A program made the translations under genes and the position numbers. The notes beneath the pieces were generated by a model. The model was not told the DNA's origin. It ran no database searches and saw nothing but the letters and a program-made list of their open reading frames with translations. Source: JACRNA01 sp964366335 (GTDB taxonomy: Bacteria; Patescibacteriota; Microgenomatia; CAZETR01; Amesbacteraceae). Taken from it: 11,313 nucleotides of DNA. The DNA is taken from contig CAYITQ010000019.1 of NCBI GenBank assembly GCA_964366335.1, forward strand, positions 1 to 11,313. Direction: 5' to 3'. Positions 6,305 to 11,313 of this stretch are shown piece after piece (within the stretch, counting starts at the first letter, position 1; each line of letters starts with the position of its first letter).

Positions 6305-7621
6305 CTTCTTTATCTCTATTTTGTCTTTGCCCATGTAGGGACGGAGGATCTCGGGAATTGTCACCGACCCATCGGAGTTTTGGTAATTATCGAGAATGGC
6401 AATAATCATTCGACCCATGGGTATGCCAGTATCATTAACCGTATGGACAAACTTTTTCTTATCGTCTTCATCTTTATATGTAATATTCATCCGTCTGGCT
6501 TGATAATCCCAAGCATCGGTATTTGATCCCAATTCAATAAATTCACCCTGTGTCGGAAGCCAACCCTCAAGGTCATATTGCAAATAGGTCGCATTGTAGC
6601 CGCAGTCCCATGAGCATTTATTTATTATGCGGTAGGGGAGTCTTAATTGCTGCATTACCCACTCGTTTATTCCACGCAAATATTCCATCATTTCGCGAGA
6701 ATTATCTTCTGACGCCAATAAATCCATTTCAAGTTTGTCAAATTGATGCACCCGCTTAATTCCTCTGACATCTTTCCCCCATGAACCGACTTCGCTTCTG
6801 AAACAATGGGTAAAAGCAAAAAACTTTTTTGGTAAATCTTTTTTATCTAGAGTTTTATTCATATAATAGGCAAAGAGTGAAGGTTCTGAAGAACCAACTA
6901 AGAATAATTGGTTATTATCTTCTACAAATTCAGTTTTGATTTCATAGACTTGGTCACGTCCTTCCGGAAAATGACTCGTGCCAAACAAGACTTGTTCTTT
7001 GACCAAAACTGGAACAATCATGGGCTCAAATCCTTCCGTAATTAACTTATTTTTTAATAATTCAAACAATGCATACTGCAAAAGAGCACCATCGCCTTTG
7101 AGATAAGCAAATCGTGATCCTGAAGTCACGGCACTTTGTTCGATATCAATAATATCAAGGTCTTTTCCTAAATCGACATGATGCTTGCCGATTTTCTTTG
7201 GCATGTATTGAGCTGAATTAAGCCCCAACCCAAGTTTTTCCTTGGGTAAATATCCTGACTCAGGTATCCAAACCGCTAATTCAACATGGTCGGGATCTCC
7301 CCTGCCTTCCGGCATATCCGGAGAAGACATGTTTGGAATTCGGGCTAGTTTGTCTAGAAACTCTTTGTCTACTATGTCAAATTTAGTTTCAAGCTTCTTG
7401 AGTCCTTCTTTTTTGAGCTTTAGTTCTTCCAGTTGTTCCGGTGTTGGTTTTTCTGCCGGTGTTTGGTTTCGTATAGCACGTATTTCTTCTATCTGAAAAA
7501 TAAGTTTTCGGCGTTTCTCATCCAATGACAATATTTCAGCCAAAGAAACTTTGCTTCCACGAAACACGAGGTTTTTCTCAACCTCTTTCTGATGTTCACG
7601 AATAAATTTAATGTCCAGCAT
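6302..7621 (-). CDS. serS: Serine--tRNA ligase
   Basis: SerRS charges tRNA-Ser with serine and also serves the selenocysteine tRNA where present. The 439-residue protein has the N-terminal coiled-coil arm that grips the long tRNA-Ser variable arm (about 28-95) and the linker IPNMSSPDMPEGRGDPDHVE. The class II catalytic domain has motif 2 at about 274-299 (FRSEVGSWGKDVRGIKRVHQ onward) and motif 3 GSVTIPEILRPYM (418-430). Several active-site segments are divergent. SSEPSL (244-249) replaces the common TAEVPL, ELGSNTDAWDYQARR (363-377) replaces EISSCSNFxDFQARR, and VNDTGIPMGR (395-404) replaces LNGSGLAVGR. The fold and class II residues look intact, so I expect an active enzyme of a divergent subgroup. 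The ATG at 7621 gives MLDIKFIREH, a normal SerRS start. Its promoter candidate lies in the gap upstream. Confidence 0.96.
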   Translation of the reverse strand: MLDIKFIREHQKEVEKNLVFRGSKVSLAEILSLDEKRRKLIFQIEEIRAIRNQTPAEKPTPEQLEELKLKKEGLKKLETKFDIVDKEFLDKLARIPNMSSPDMPEGRGDPDHVELAVWIPESGYLPKEKLGLGLNSAQYMPKKIGKHHVDLGKDLDIIDIEQSAVTSGSRFAYLKGDGALLQYALFELLKNKLITEGFEPMIVPVLVKEQVLFGTSHFPEGRDQVYEIKTEFVEDNNQLFLVGSSEPSLFAYYMNKTLDKKDLPKKFFAFTHCFRSEVGSWGKDVRGIKRVHQFDKLEMDLLASEDNSREMMEYLRGINEWVMQQLRLPYRIINKCSWDCGYNATYLQYDLEGWLPTQGEFIELGSNTDAWDYQARRMNITYKDEDDKKKFVHTVNDTGIPMGRMIIAILDNYQNSDGSVTIPEILRPYMGKDKIEIKK

Positions 7622-7629
7622 ATATCTTT

Positions 7630-7659
7630 ATTATACTTCCGCCCCGAAGGAGTTGCCAG
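7630..7659 (-). promoter_or_regulatory. Candidate serS promoter (CTGGCA - 18 - TATAAT), predicted near-leaderless
   Basis: The minus strand has TATAAT at 7630-7635, eight bases before the serS ATG, and CTGGCA (four of six -35 matches) at 7654-7659 with an 18-base spacer. This is the longest gap between genes in the window, a sensible place for a new transcription unit. Initiation seven bases after the -10 would leave a leader of at most one or two bases. Confidence 0.5.
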
Positions 7660-7690
7660 CTGAAGTTGGATGCTATCTCAAACGCTTTAT

Positions 7691-7703
7691 CCGCCATCGG
7701 CGG
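7691..7703. other. Small GC-rich inverted repeat in the HD-serS gap
   Basis: CCGCC and GGCGG flank a three-base ATC, next to a GGGCCC palindrome at 7702-7707. It can form a five-base-pair hairpin on either strand. No T-run follows on either side, so it is not a canonical intrinsic terminator. It could be a weak pause or RNA-end structure after the HD gene, or a remnant of a dispersed intergenic palindrome. Confidence 0.35.
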
Positions 7704-7734
7704 GCCCAAATAAGAATGTCATAATACGAATTTA

Positions 7735-8289
7735 TCACAACCCAATATCGTTTGCAATACCCTGCATGGCGGAGAGGGCAATTTGGACAAAGTCGGGAAG
7801 TTTGATGCCGAGTTTTTCATCACATTGAGCGATTTGGGAACGATTAACGGCTTTAGCAAATTCTTTTTTGGGAAATTTCTTCATTACAGATTCCACTGAT
7901 AGGTCAGCAATTTTTCTGGATGGCAGGACGAGAGTACACGCGACAATAAATCCGGTCAGTTCATCACAGCATTCTAAGGCCCATTCCATATTTCCTTCAA
8001 GCTCGGCCAGATGCGTATGATGAGTATTATGTGATTGAAGAGCGTGTGTAAATCTCGGATCATCAATTCTTCCTAGTGTAACAACGGTGTGTTGATCGGG
8101 ATTATCTTTGGTTTCTTCCCAATCCGAATCATGAATGATGCCCAATATTTCCCACTCCTGCGGGTCACCACCCAGTTTTTCCGCCAAAGCCTTCATAACA
8201 ATTCCGACACTCAAACAATGCCTTCTCAAATTCTCATTTTGGATGTGAGTTTTTAGTAGAGTAAGCGCTTGTGATTTATCAAGTTTCAT
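7735..8289 (-). CDS. HD-domain phosphohydrolase
   Basis: This 184-residue protein carries the HD-superfamily metal-binding pattern. H24 is in LRRHCLSV, the doublet H53-D54 is in LGIIHDSDWE, histidines H82, H87 and H90-H92 are in the middle, and D109 is in CCDELTGFI. Members of this superfamily hydrolyse phosphate esters of nucleotides, including deoxynucleotides and cyclic dinucleotides, using one or two metals. The sequence has no (p)ppGpp synthetase, GGDEF or HD-GYP (HHExxDGxGYP) features, so the substrate cannot be assigned. It resembles the small stand-alone HD proteins annotated HDIG or metal-dependent phosphohydrolase. The ATG at 8289 lies 12 bases after the four-helix gene stop, suggesting co-transcription. 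No strong Shine-Dalgarno and no TANAAT hexamer precede it. Confidence 0.87.
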   Translation of the reverse strand: MKLDKSQALTLLKTHIQNENLRRHCLSVGIVMKALAEKLGGDPQEWEILGIIHDSDWEETKDNPDQHTVVTLGRIDDPRFTHALQSHNTHHTHLAELEGNMEWALECCDELTGFIVACTLVLPSRKIADLSVESVMKKFPKKEFAKAVNRSQIAQCDEKLGIKLPDFVQIALSAMQGIANDIGL

Positions 8290-8300
8290 AAGATTCTTCG

Positions 8301-8321
8301 GTTACTTAAGAGACTTACGAT
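8301..8321. repeat. 21-base direct repeat, copy A (at the end of the four-helix gene)
   Basis: On the plus strand this reads GTTACTTAAG, then AGA, then CTTACGAT. Copy B at 8503-8523 is identical at 18 of 21 positions, differing only in the central three bases (TTT). Copy A contains the stop codon of the four-helix gene. Confidence 0.75.
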
Positions 8322-8847
8322 AAGCAGTTCTTTGTTCATATAACTTTTCTGTATATCCACCTTCAGTGATATGTTTGCGCTCGAGAGCGTCTACTTGGTT
8401 GTTCAAAAGATATGTCGCAATGTGACAAAGTGTCAAGAGTAAGTTGGCTGCTTCCTCAGGGTCTTCGGGTAGTTCCCACTTCTCGTTTCCTAAGTAACCT
8501 AAGTTACTTAAGTTTCTTACGATTTTTGAATATTTTTCCCTAAAAACTAAAACTCTAGGGTCATTTTTGTCCCACATCTTAAGTTTTCTCTGTCGTAGAA
8601 AATCCTCGAGATCGCCAATCAGCTCTTCTATTGAAGCCTTGGCAACATTTGTAAGCTTGATTCCTGTCTTTAGACTGGTTTTTAATATATCCGATCCTTC
8701 AACAATATTTTGTTTCCCTGATCTGGCTGCTCCGTCCATTTGTTCTCTCAGCTTCCAACTGGTAATATATTTTTTGGTAAACTCAACTTCTAAGTCATAA
8801 ATTATAAGTGAGTACCAATATGTATAAAGTTTCTTGTAGGGCTGCAT
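8302..8847 (-). CDS. Four-helix-bundle protein (23S rRNA IVP-like) with suffix domain
   Basis: The N-terminal part (about 10-120) is the four-helix-bundle fold of the 23S rRNA intervening-sequence protein family, recognised from REQMDGAARSGKQNIVEGS followed by KASIEELIGDLEDFL. The C-terminal part (about 128-172) has LLLTLCHIATYLLNNQVDAL and then EGGYTEKLYEQR. This matches the suffix domain that follows some of these bundles. The molecular role is unknown; the family is named for genes inside rRNA insertions and forms oligomers. I start at ATG 8847 (181 residues). A TTG six bases upstream in frame is possible, but TATAAT lies exactly eight bases before the ATG, as at serS. The tripeptide run VRN-LSN-LGY-LGN near residues 110-121 comes from a nine-base tandem repeat. 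The gene follows the VOC gene closely. Confidence 0.82.
   Translation of the reverse strand: MQPYKKLYTYWYSLIIYDLEVEFTKKYITSWKLREQMDGAARSGKQNIVEGSDILKTSLKTGIKLTNVAKASIEELIGDLEDFLRQRKLKMWDKNDPRVLVFREKYSKIVRNLSNLGYLGNEKWELPEDPEEAANLLLTLCHIATYLLNNQVDALERKHITEGGYTEKLYEQRTAYRKSLK
8485..8520. repeat. Four imperfect nine-base tandem repeats inside the four-helix gene
   Basis: In minus-strand order the units are GTAAGAAAC, TTAAGTAAC, TTAGGTTAC and TTAGGAAAC, encoding VRN, LSN, LGY and LGN. The period is a multiple of three, so copy-number change would alter loop length and leave the frame intact. Confidence 0.75.
8491..8510. repeat. Perfect inverted repeat within the nonamer repeats
   Basis: TAAGTAAC (8491-8498) and GTTACTTA (8503-8510) are exact reverse complements around CTAA, giving an eight-base-pair stem with a four-base loop. 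It lies within coding sequence and shares the GTTACTTA core with the 21-base direct repeat. Confidence 0.7.
8503..8523. repeat. 21-base direct repeat, copy B (inside the four-helix gene)
   Basis: On the plus strand this reads GTTACTTAAG, then TTT, then CTTACGAT. It matches copy A at 8301-8321 but is read in a different frame: here it encodes IVRNLSN, whereas copy A encodes the terminal YRKSLK and stop. Confidence 0.75.
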
Positions 8848-8855
8848 ATTCAATT

Positions 8856-8861
8856 ATTATA
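8856..8861 (-). promoter_or_regulatory. -10-like TATAAT eight bases upstream of the four-helix gene ATG
   Basis: A consensus TATAAT overlaps the TAA stop of the VOC gene and lies eight bases before ATG 8847, the same spacing as at serS. It favours ATG 8847 over TTG 8853, which would be only two bases away. No clear -35 was identified. Confidence 0.35.
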
Positions 8862-9243
8862 GTTCTTCGGGAATAAAAAATTCCGTTTGGATATTGTCTG
8901 GATCGCGAAAACAAACATATGGATATTTACCCATAAATCTCTGTAAACCAGCCGTCTCCACTTTCATTTTTCTGAGTCTATCAACAAACTTTTGAAGTTC
9001 TTCTAATGTCTCCAAATGAAATGCAATATGATCCAATCCAATTCTAGCCTCATCAAACCGATCATTGGGATGTTGCTTTTCCCATTGGACAAACCAGACT
9101 GGAATACCAACCGGCAGTAGATTAAAAGAATTTTCTTTATGTTTCTCAAATTTTGTTTGAAAAAGCTCTTCATAAAATACCTTCGTCCTATCCAAATTTG
9201 AAACGGTCAGAGTGACATGATCAATTCCTTGTCTATTTGACAT
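8857..9243 (-). CDS. VOC (glyoxalase/bleomycin-resistance fold) family protein
   Basis: This 128-residue protein has the two beta-alpha-beta-beta-beta modules of the vicinal oxygen chelate superfamily. The first opens with GIDHVTLTVSNLDRTKVFYE (6-25) and the second with GLDHIAFHLETLEEL (69-83). The end is FRDPDNIQTEFFIP (112-125). H9, H72 and E121 sit where metal ligands occur in this fold. Known members include glyoxalase I, extradiol dioxygenases, fosfomycin-resistance enzymes and antibiotic-binding proteins. Nothing here separates these activities, so the reaction is unassigned. Its ATG lies inside the end of lysS, overlapping by 11 bases in another frame, so translation is probably coupled to lysS. 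No Shine-Dalgarno or TANAAT hexamer precedes it, as expected for a coupled gene. The length is normal for a single-domain VOC protein. Confidence 0.87.
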   Translation of the reverse strand: MSNRQGIDHVTLTVSNLDRTKVFYEELFQTKFEKHKENSFNLLPVGIPVWFVQWEKQHPNDRFDEARIGLDHIAFHLETLEELQKFVDRLRKMKVETAGLQRFMGKYPYVCFRDPDNIQTEFFIPEEL

Positions 9244-10690
9244 GTTCTGGTCTTAATGTGGGAAATAGGATTACTTCTTTAATTGACCAGGTGTTTGTAA
9301 AAAACATGGTTAGCCGGTCCATACCGATACCAATGCCCCCAATTGGGGGCATGCCATATTCCATCGCTTCCAGAAAATCTTCGTCCACTTGCTGGGCTTC
9401 TTCTTTATCACTTCTAGCCGCTTTGGTATCGGATTCGAATCTCTCCCTTTGGACTAGCGGATCCGTAAGCTCTGACCAACCATCACAAATCTCGCGTCCT
9501 CCAATATAACCTTCAAATCTCTCCACCCAGCCTAGTTTTGACCGATGAGGCTTTGATAAAGGACTTACTTCTTGTGGGTAATTTATTACAAACATGGGCT
9601 CAATCAGAGTCTTAGAAATCTTTTTATCAAAAATGTCAAAGATTATTTGTCCCTTCGATTCGCCTTTTACTAAGTCTATTTTGTTTTCTTTACAATACTT
9701 TATTAATTCGTTTAGGGTTAGATTCTCGACGTCTAAATTTAGTCTGTCTGACAAAATATCGGTCATGCAAACTCTTGGCCACTTTTTCCCTATATCGATC
9801 TGGTTTTCGTCTACCAACATCTGGGCTTTGCCATATATTTTCTGGGCTAAATGTTTTATTAACCCCTCAGTCCTATCCATCACGCCATGATAATCAGTAT
9901 AGGATTCGTACCACTCCAACATAGTAAATTCAGGACTATGTGAGTGGTCAATCCCCTCATTCCTAAAATCCCGTCCTATCTCATAAACTTTTTCATAACC
10001 CCCCACAACCAACCTTTTTAGATACAGTTCAAAAGCAATTCGTAAATAAAAATCCGTATCTAATGCGTTCATGTGTGACAAAAAAGGTTTGGCATTTGCT
10101 CCGCCATAAAGCGGGTGAAATATTGGCGTTTCCACCTCGACAAATCCCTGACTATCTAGATAATTTCTAGTCTCCCGTAATACAGTCGAACGAATAATAA
10201 ATTTATTTTTTATTTCTGGATCTAACAATAAATCTAAATATCTTTTTCTATATCTCTCCTCTGTGTCTTTCAGACCGCTCCAATCATCAGGAATGGGTCG
10301 GATAGATTTTCCCAAAACCTCGAAATAATTTACATCTATGGTGATTTCGCCCGCTTGAGTTTTAGTTACATTTCCCTTGACGCCCATGAAGTCACCCATA
10401 TCCAAGAGTTTCAAAATTGAAAACTTTTTATCTAAAACCTTTTTTTGAAACAATAGTTGAATCTGTCCGGATTCGTCCCGGAGATCCATAAAAATTACAT
10501 TGCCATGTTCGCGTAATTTCCAAATTCTGCCTGCGACCGAAACTTCTTTATCTTGTGACTCTAGAGCTTTAGAGATATTTATTTTTGATAATGAAAAACC
10601 TGTAGGAAAGGGGTCAATACCCATCTCACGCAATTTGGCTAATTTTTCAAGCCGGATTTTTCTAATTTCAGAAAGACGTGAGTTTGCCAT
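9233..10690 (-). CDS. lysS: Lysine--tRNA ligase, class II
   Basis: LysRS activates lysine and charges tRNA-Lys in the cytoplasm. The 485-residue protein has an N-terminal OB-fold anticodon-binding domain at about 50-125 (VSVAGRIWKLREHGNVIFMD onward). The class II catalytic core has motif 1 around LRETRNYLDSQGFVEVETPI (171-190). Motif 2 begins at VYEIGRDFRNEGIDHSHSPE (235-254) and continues to MLEWY (257-261). Motif 3 is GMPPIGGIGIGMDRLTMFFT (446-465). The segment GGREICDGWSELTDP (397-411) corresponds to the lysine-binding G[FM]EI-SEL region, with arginine at the usual F/M position. Length matches bacterial LysRS. The ATG at 10690 gives MANSRLSEIRKIRLEKLAKL, a normal start. The gene begins nine bases after greA, a common pairing in bacteria, and overlaps the VOC gene at its end. 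It has TAAAAT six bases before the ATG and no Shine-Dalgarno. Confidence 0.97.
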   Translation of the reverse strand: MANSRLSEIRKIRLEKLAKLREMGIDPFPTGFSLSKINISKALESQDKEVSVAGRIWKLREHGNVIFMDLRDESGQIQLLFQKKVLDKKFSILKLLDMGDFMGVKGNVTKTQAGEITIDVNYFEVLGKSIRPIPDDWSGLKDTEERYRKRYLDLLLDPEIKNKFIIRSTVLRETRNYLDSQGFVEVETPIFHPLYGGANAKPFLSHMNALDTDFYLRIAFELYLKRLVVGGYEKVYEIGRDFRNEGIDHSHSPEFTMLEWYESYTDYHGVMDRTEGLIKHLAQKIYGKAQMLVDENQIDIGKKWPRVCMTDILSDRLNLDVENLTLNELIKYCKENKIDLVKGESKGQIIFDIFDKKISKTLIEPMFVINYPQEVSPLSKPHRSKLGWVERFEGYIGGREICDGWSELTDPLVQRERFESDTKAARSDKEEAQQVDEDFLEAMEYGMPPIGGIGIGMDRLTMFFTNTWSIKEVILFPTLRPEHVK

Positions 10691-10696
10691 GGGTTT

Positions 10697-10702
10697 ATTT
10701 TA
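10697..10702 (-). promoter_or_regulatory. -10-like TAAAAT six bases upstream of lysS ATG
   Basis: TAAAAT overlaps the greA TAA stop and is separated from the lysS ATG by AAACCC. The arrangement is the same as at the ABC exporter and small membrane protein genes. It may be an internal leaderless promoter. The shared stop codon makes coincidence possible. Confidence 0.28.
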
Positions 10703-11161
10703 GCTTATGGACACCACAGTGTATACTACTTTACCCGCCGGAGCAGCAACTTCCACTTTTTCCCCCACTTTTTTACCTATCAAAGCCAGTCCCAGAGGCG
10801 AGGTATGAGATATTTTCTTTTTAGACGGATCGGCCTCCCATTCTCCCACTATCTCAAATTCAGTTTCGATCTTCCCTACTTTGACTTTGACACAATGCCC
10901 GACGGCAATATTTGAACTACCGTTTGGCTTGGCTATTTTGGCTATTCTGGTCAGTTCCTCAAGTTCCGCTATCTGACCATCCATAAACGACAGAGTTTCC
11001 TTGGCATCTTGGTAATCACTGTTTTCAGACAGATCACCCATGCTCCGGGCCAGAGACAGACGCTCAACCAGAGCCGGGCGCTTTTGGGACACCAAAACTC
11101 CAAGCTCTAATTTGAGCTTATCATAGCCATTTTTTGTGAGTATTATTTGATTAGTATTCAT
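10700..11161 (-). CDS. greA: Transcription elongation factor GreA
   Basis: GreA enters the RNA polymerase secondary channel and stimulates cleavage of backtracked RNA, rescuing stalled complexes. The 153-residue length is typical. The N-terminal coiled coil (about 10-75) carries the tip sequence MGDLSENSDYQDAKE (41-55). Its D43 and E46 match the conserved acidic pair that coordinates the catalytic magnesium (D41 and E44 in E. coli). The C-terminal FKBP-like domain ends in SPLGLALIGKKVGEKVEV (120-137). The ATG at 11161 is the natural start (MNTNQIILTKNGYDKLKLEL). Upstream lie a strong sigma70-type promoter and a hairpin whose T-tract ends two bases before the ATG. The only Shine-Dalgarno-like sequence, GGAG, is inside the hairpin's 3' arm, 12 bases from the ATG. 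This suggests control of expression through the leader. Confidence 0.97.
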   Translation of the reverse strand: MNTNQIILTKNGYDKLKLELGVLVSQKRPALVERLSLARSMGDLSENSDYQDAKETLSFMDGQIAELEELTRIAKIAKPNGSSNIAVGHCVKVKVGKIETEFEIVGEWEADPSKKKISHTSPLGLALIGKKVGEKVEVAAPAGKVVYTVVSIS

Positions 11162-11163
11162 AG

Positions 11164-11188
11164 AAAAAACACGCTCCCAAAAGAGCGT
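11164..11188 (-). terminator. Hairpin with T-tract between tRNA-Glu and greA
   Basis: On the minus strand ACGCTC (11188-11183), loop TTTTGG and GAGCGT (11176-11171) form a perfect six-base-pair stem, followed by G and six T residues (11169-11164). This has the form of an intrinsic terminator and could end the tRNA-Glu transcript. It also lies at the predicted 5' end of the greA mRNA and ends two bases before the greA ATG, so it may instead or additionally act as a leader attenuator or an RBS-masking structure. Confidence 0.72.
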
Positions 11189-11195
11189 CCTTGGT

Positions 11196-11224
11196 ATCCT
11201 ACATCTTTAAGAGAGGCTTGTCAA
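11196..11224 (-). promoter_or_regulatory. Sigma70-type promoter for the greA-lysS operon
   Basis: The minus strand has a consensus -35 TTGACA (11219-11224), an exact 17-base spacer and a -10 TAGGAT (11196-11201; four of six matches, including the key A and T positions). The predicted start is near the G at 11189, immediately before the hairpin stem. That gives a leader of about 28 bases consisting of the hairpin, six U residues and two further bases before the ATG. Confidence 0.62.
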
Positions 11225-11239
11225 TGCTACCAATTGAGG

Positions 11240-11311
11240 TGACCCCACGGAGAATCGGACTCCGATTATCAGGTTGAGAACCTGACGTCCTAACCGTTAG
11301 ACGATGAGGCC
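11240..11311 (-). tRNA. tRNA-Glu (anticodon CTC)
   Basis: The cloverleaf is complete. The acceptor stem pairs GGCCTCA with TGGGGTC, with two G-T wobbles, and the discriminator is A at 11240. The D arm has GTCT/GGAC-type pairing with GG in the loop. The anticodon stem TCAGG/CCTGA encloses loop TTCTCAA, so the anticodon is CTC, reading GAG (glutamate). The T stem is CGGAG/CTCCG. The T loop is TCCGATT, so position 55 is C instead of the near-universal T. The 3' CCA is not encoded: the next bases are CCT, so CCA must be added by a nucleotidyltransferase. The 5' end lies two bases from the window edge, so its promoter is not visible. It is followed by the greA promoter and hairpin. Confidence 0.95.
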
Positions 11312-11313
11312 AT

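Noticed and set aside
7691..7707. GC-rich hairpin as the terminator of the HD operon
   Set aside because: The stem is only five base pairs and no T-tract follows on either strand, so it was kept only as a low-confidence structure.
7735..8289. HD protein as a (p)ppGpp hydrolase or HD-GYP enzyme
   Set aside because: It lacks the RelA/SpoT synthetase and TGS regions and the HHExxDGxGYP signature. Only the generic HD ligand pattern is present.
8848..8853. TTG start for the four-helix protein
   Set aside because: It would be only two bases from TATAAT and has no Shine-Dalgarno. ATG 8847 has the same motif spacing as serS and adds no loss of conserved sequence.

Overview
This window is a compact, single-strand block of bacterial housekeeping genes. 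Every supported gene lies on the minus strand, so transcription runs from right to left. It most resembles a Patescibacteria (Candidate Phyla Radiation) genome, perhaps a Microgenomates-type lineage. The grounds are tiny or negative intergenic gaps, a 23S-IVP-like four-helix protein with a C-terminal suffix domain, divergent SerRS and SecA details, short peptide-repeat insertions, and almost no Shine-Dalgarno sequences. This placement is inference from gene style; no rRNA gene is present to confirm it.

Reading in the direction of transcription, the right edge holds tRNA-Glu(CTC). It is followed by a well-formed sigma70-type promoter and a hairpin with a T-tract directly in front of greA. Next come lysS, a VOC/glyoxalase-fold protein, a four-helix-bundle protein and an HD-domain phosphohydrolase. 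A 113-base gap carries a second promoter candidate. Then follow serS, an ABC exporter half-transporter, a spermidine-synthase-like methyltransferase, secA, a membrane-anchored LytR_C-domain protein, a small membrane-anchored protein of unknown function, and the first 52 codons of rarA (mgsA), which runs off the left edge.

The genes serve translation (tRNA-Glu, LysRS, SerRS), transcription elongation (GreA), protein export and the envelope (SecA, ABC exporter, LytR_C protein) and replication-fork maintenance (RarA). Several are translationally coupled through ATGA or longer overlaps: lysS/VOC, ABC/methyltransferase and hypothetical/rarA.

The most interesting signals are not new genes. (1) A TATAAT/TAAAAT/TAGAAT hexamer sits 6-9 bases upstream of the start codon in 7 of 12 genes, which predicts leaderless or near-leaderless mRNAs. 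(2) The greA leader appears to begin with a hairpin plus U-tract that ends two bases before the ATG. (3) Two genes contain short tandem repeats: a heptamer repeat that could shift frame in the methyltransferase, and a nonamer repeat in the four-helix gene. The four-helix gene also has a 21-base repeat used in two reading frames. (4) The tRNA-Glu T-loop has C at position 55. I see no CRISPR array, insertion sequence, prophage or defence system, and no clear undescribed multi-gene system.
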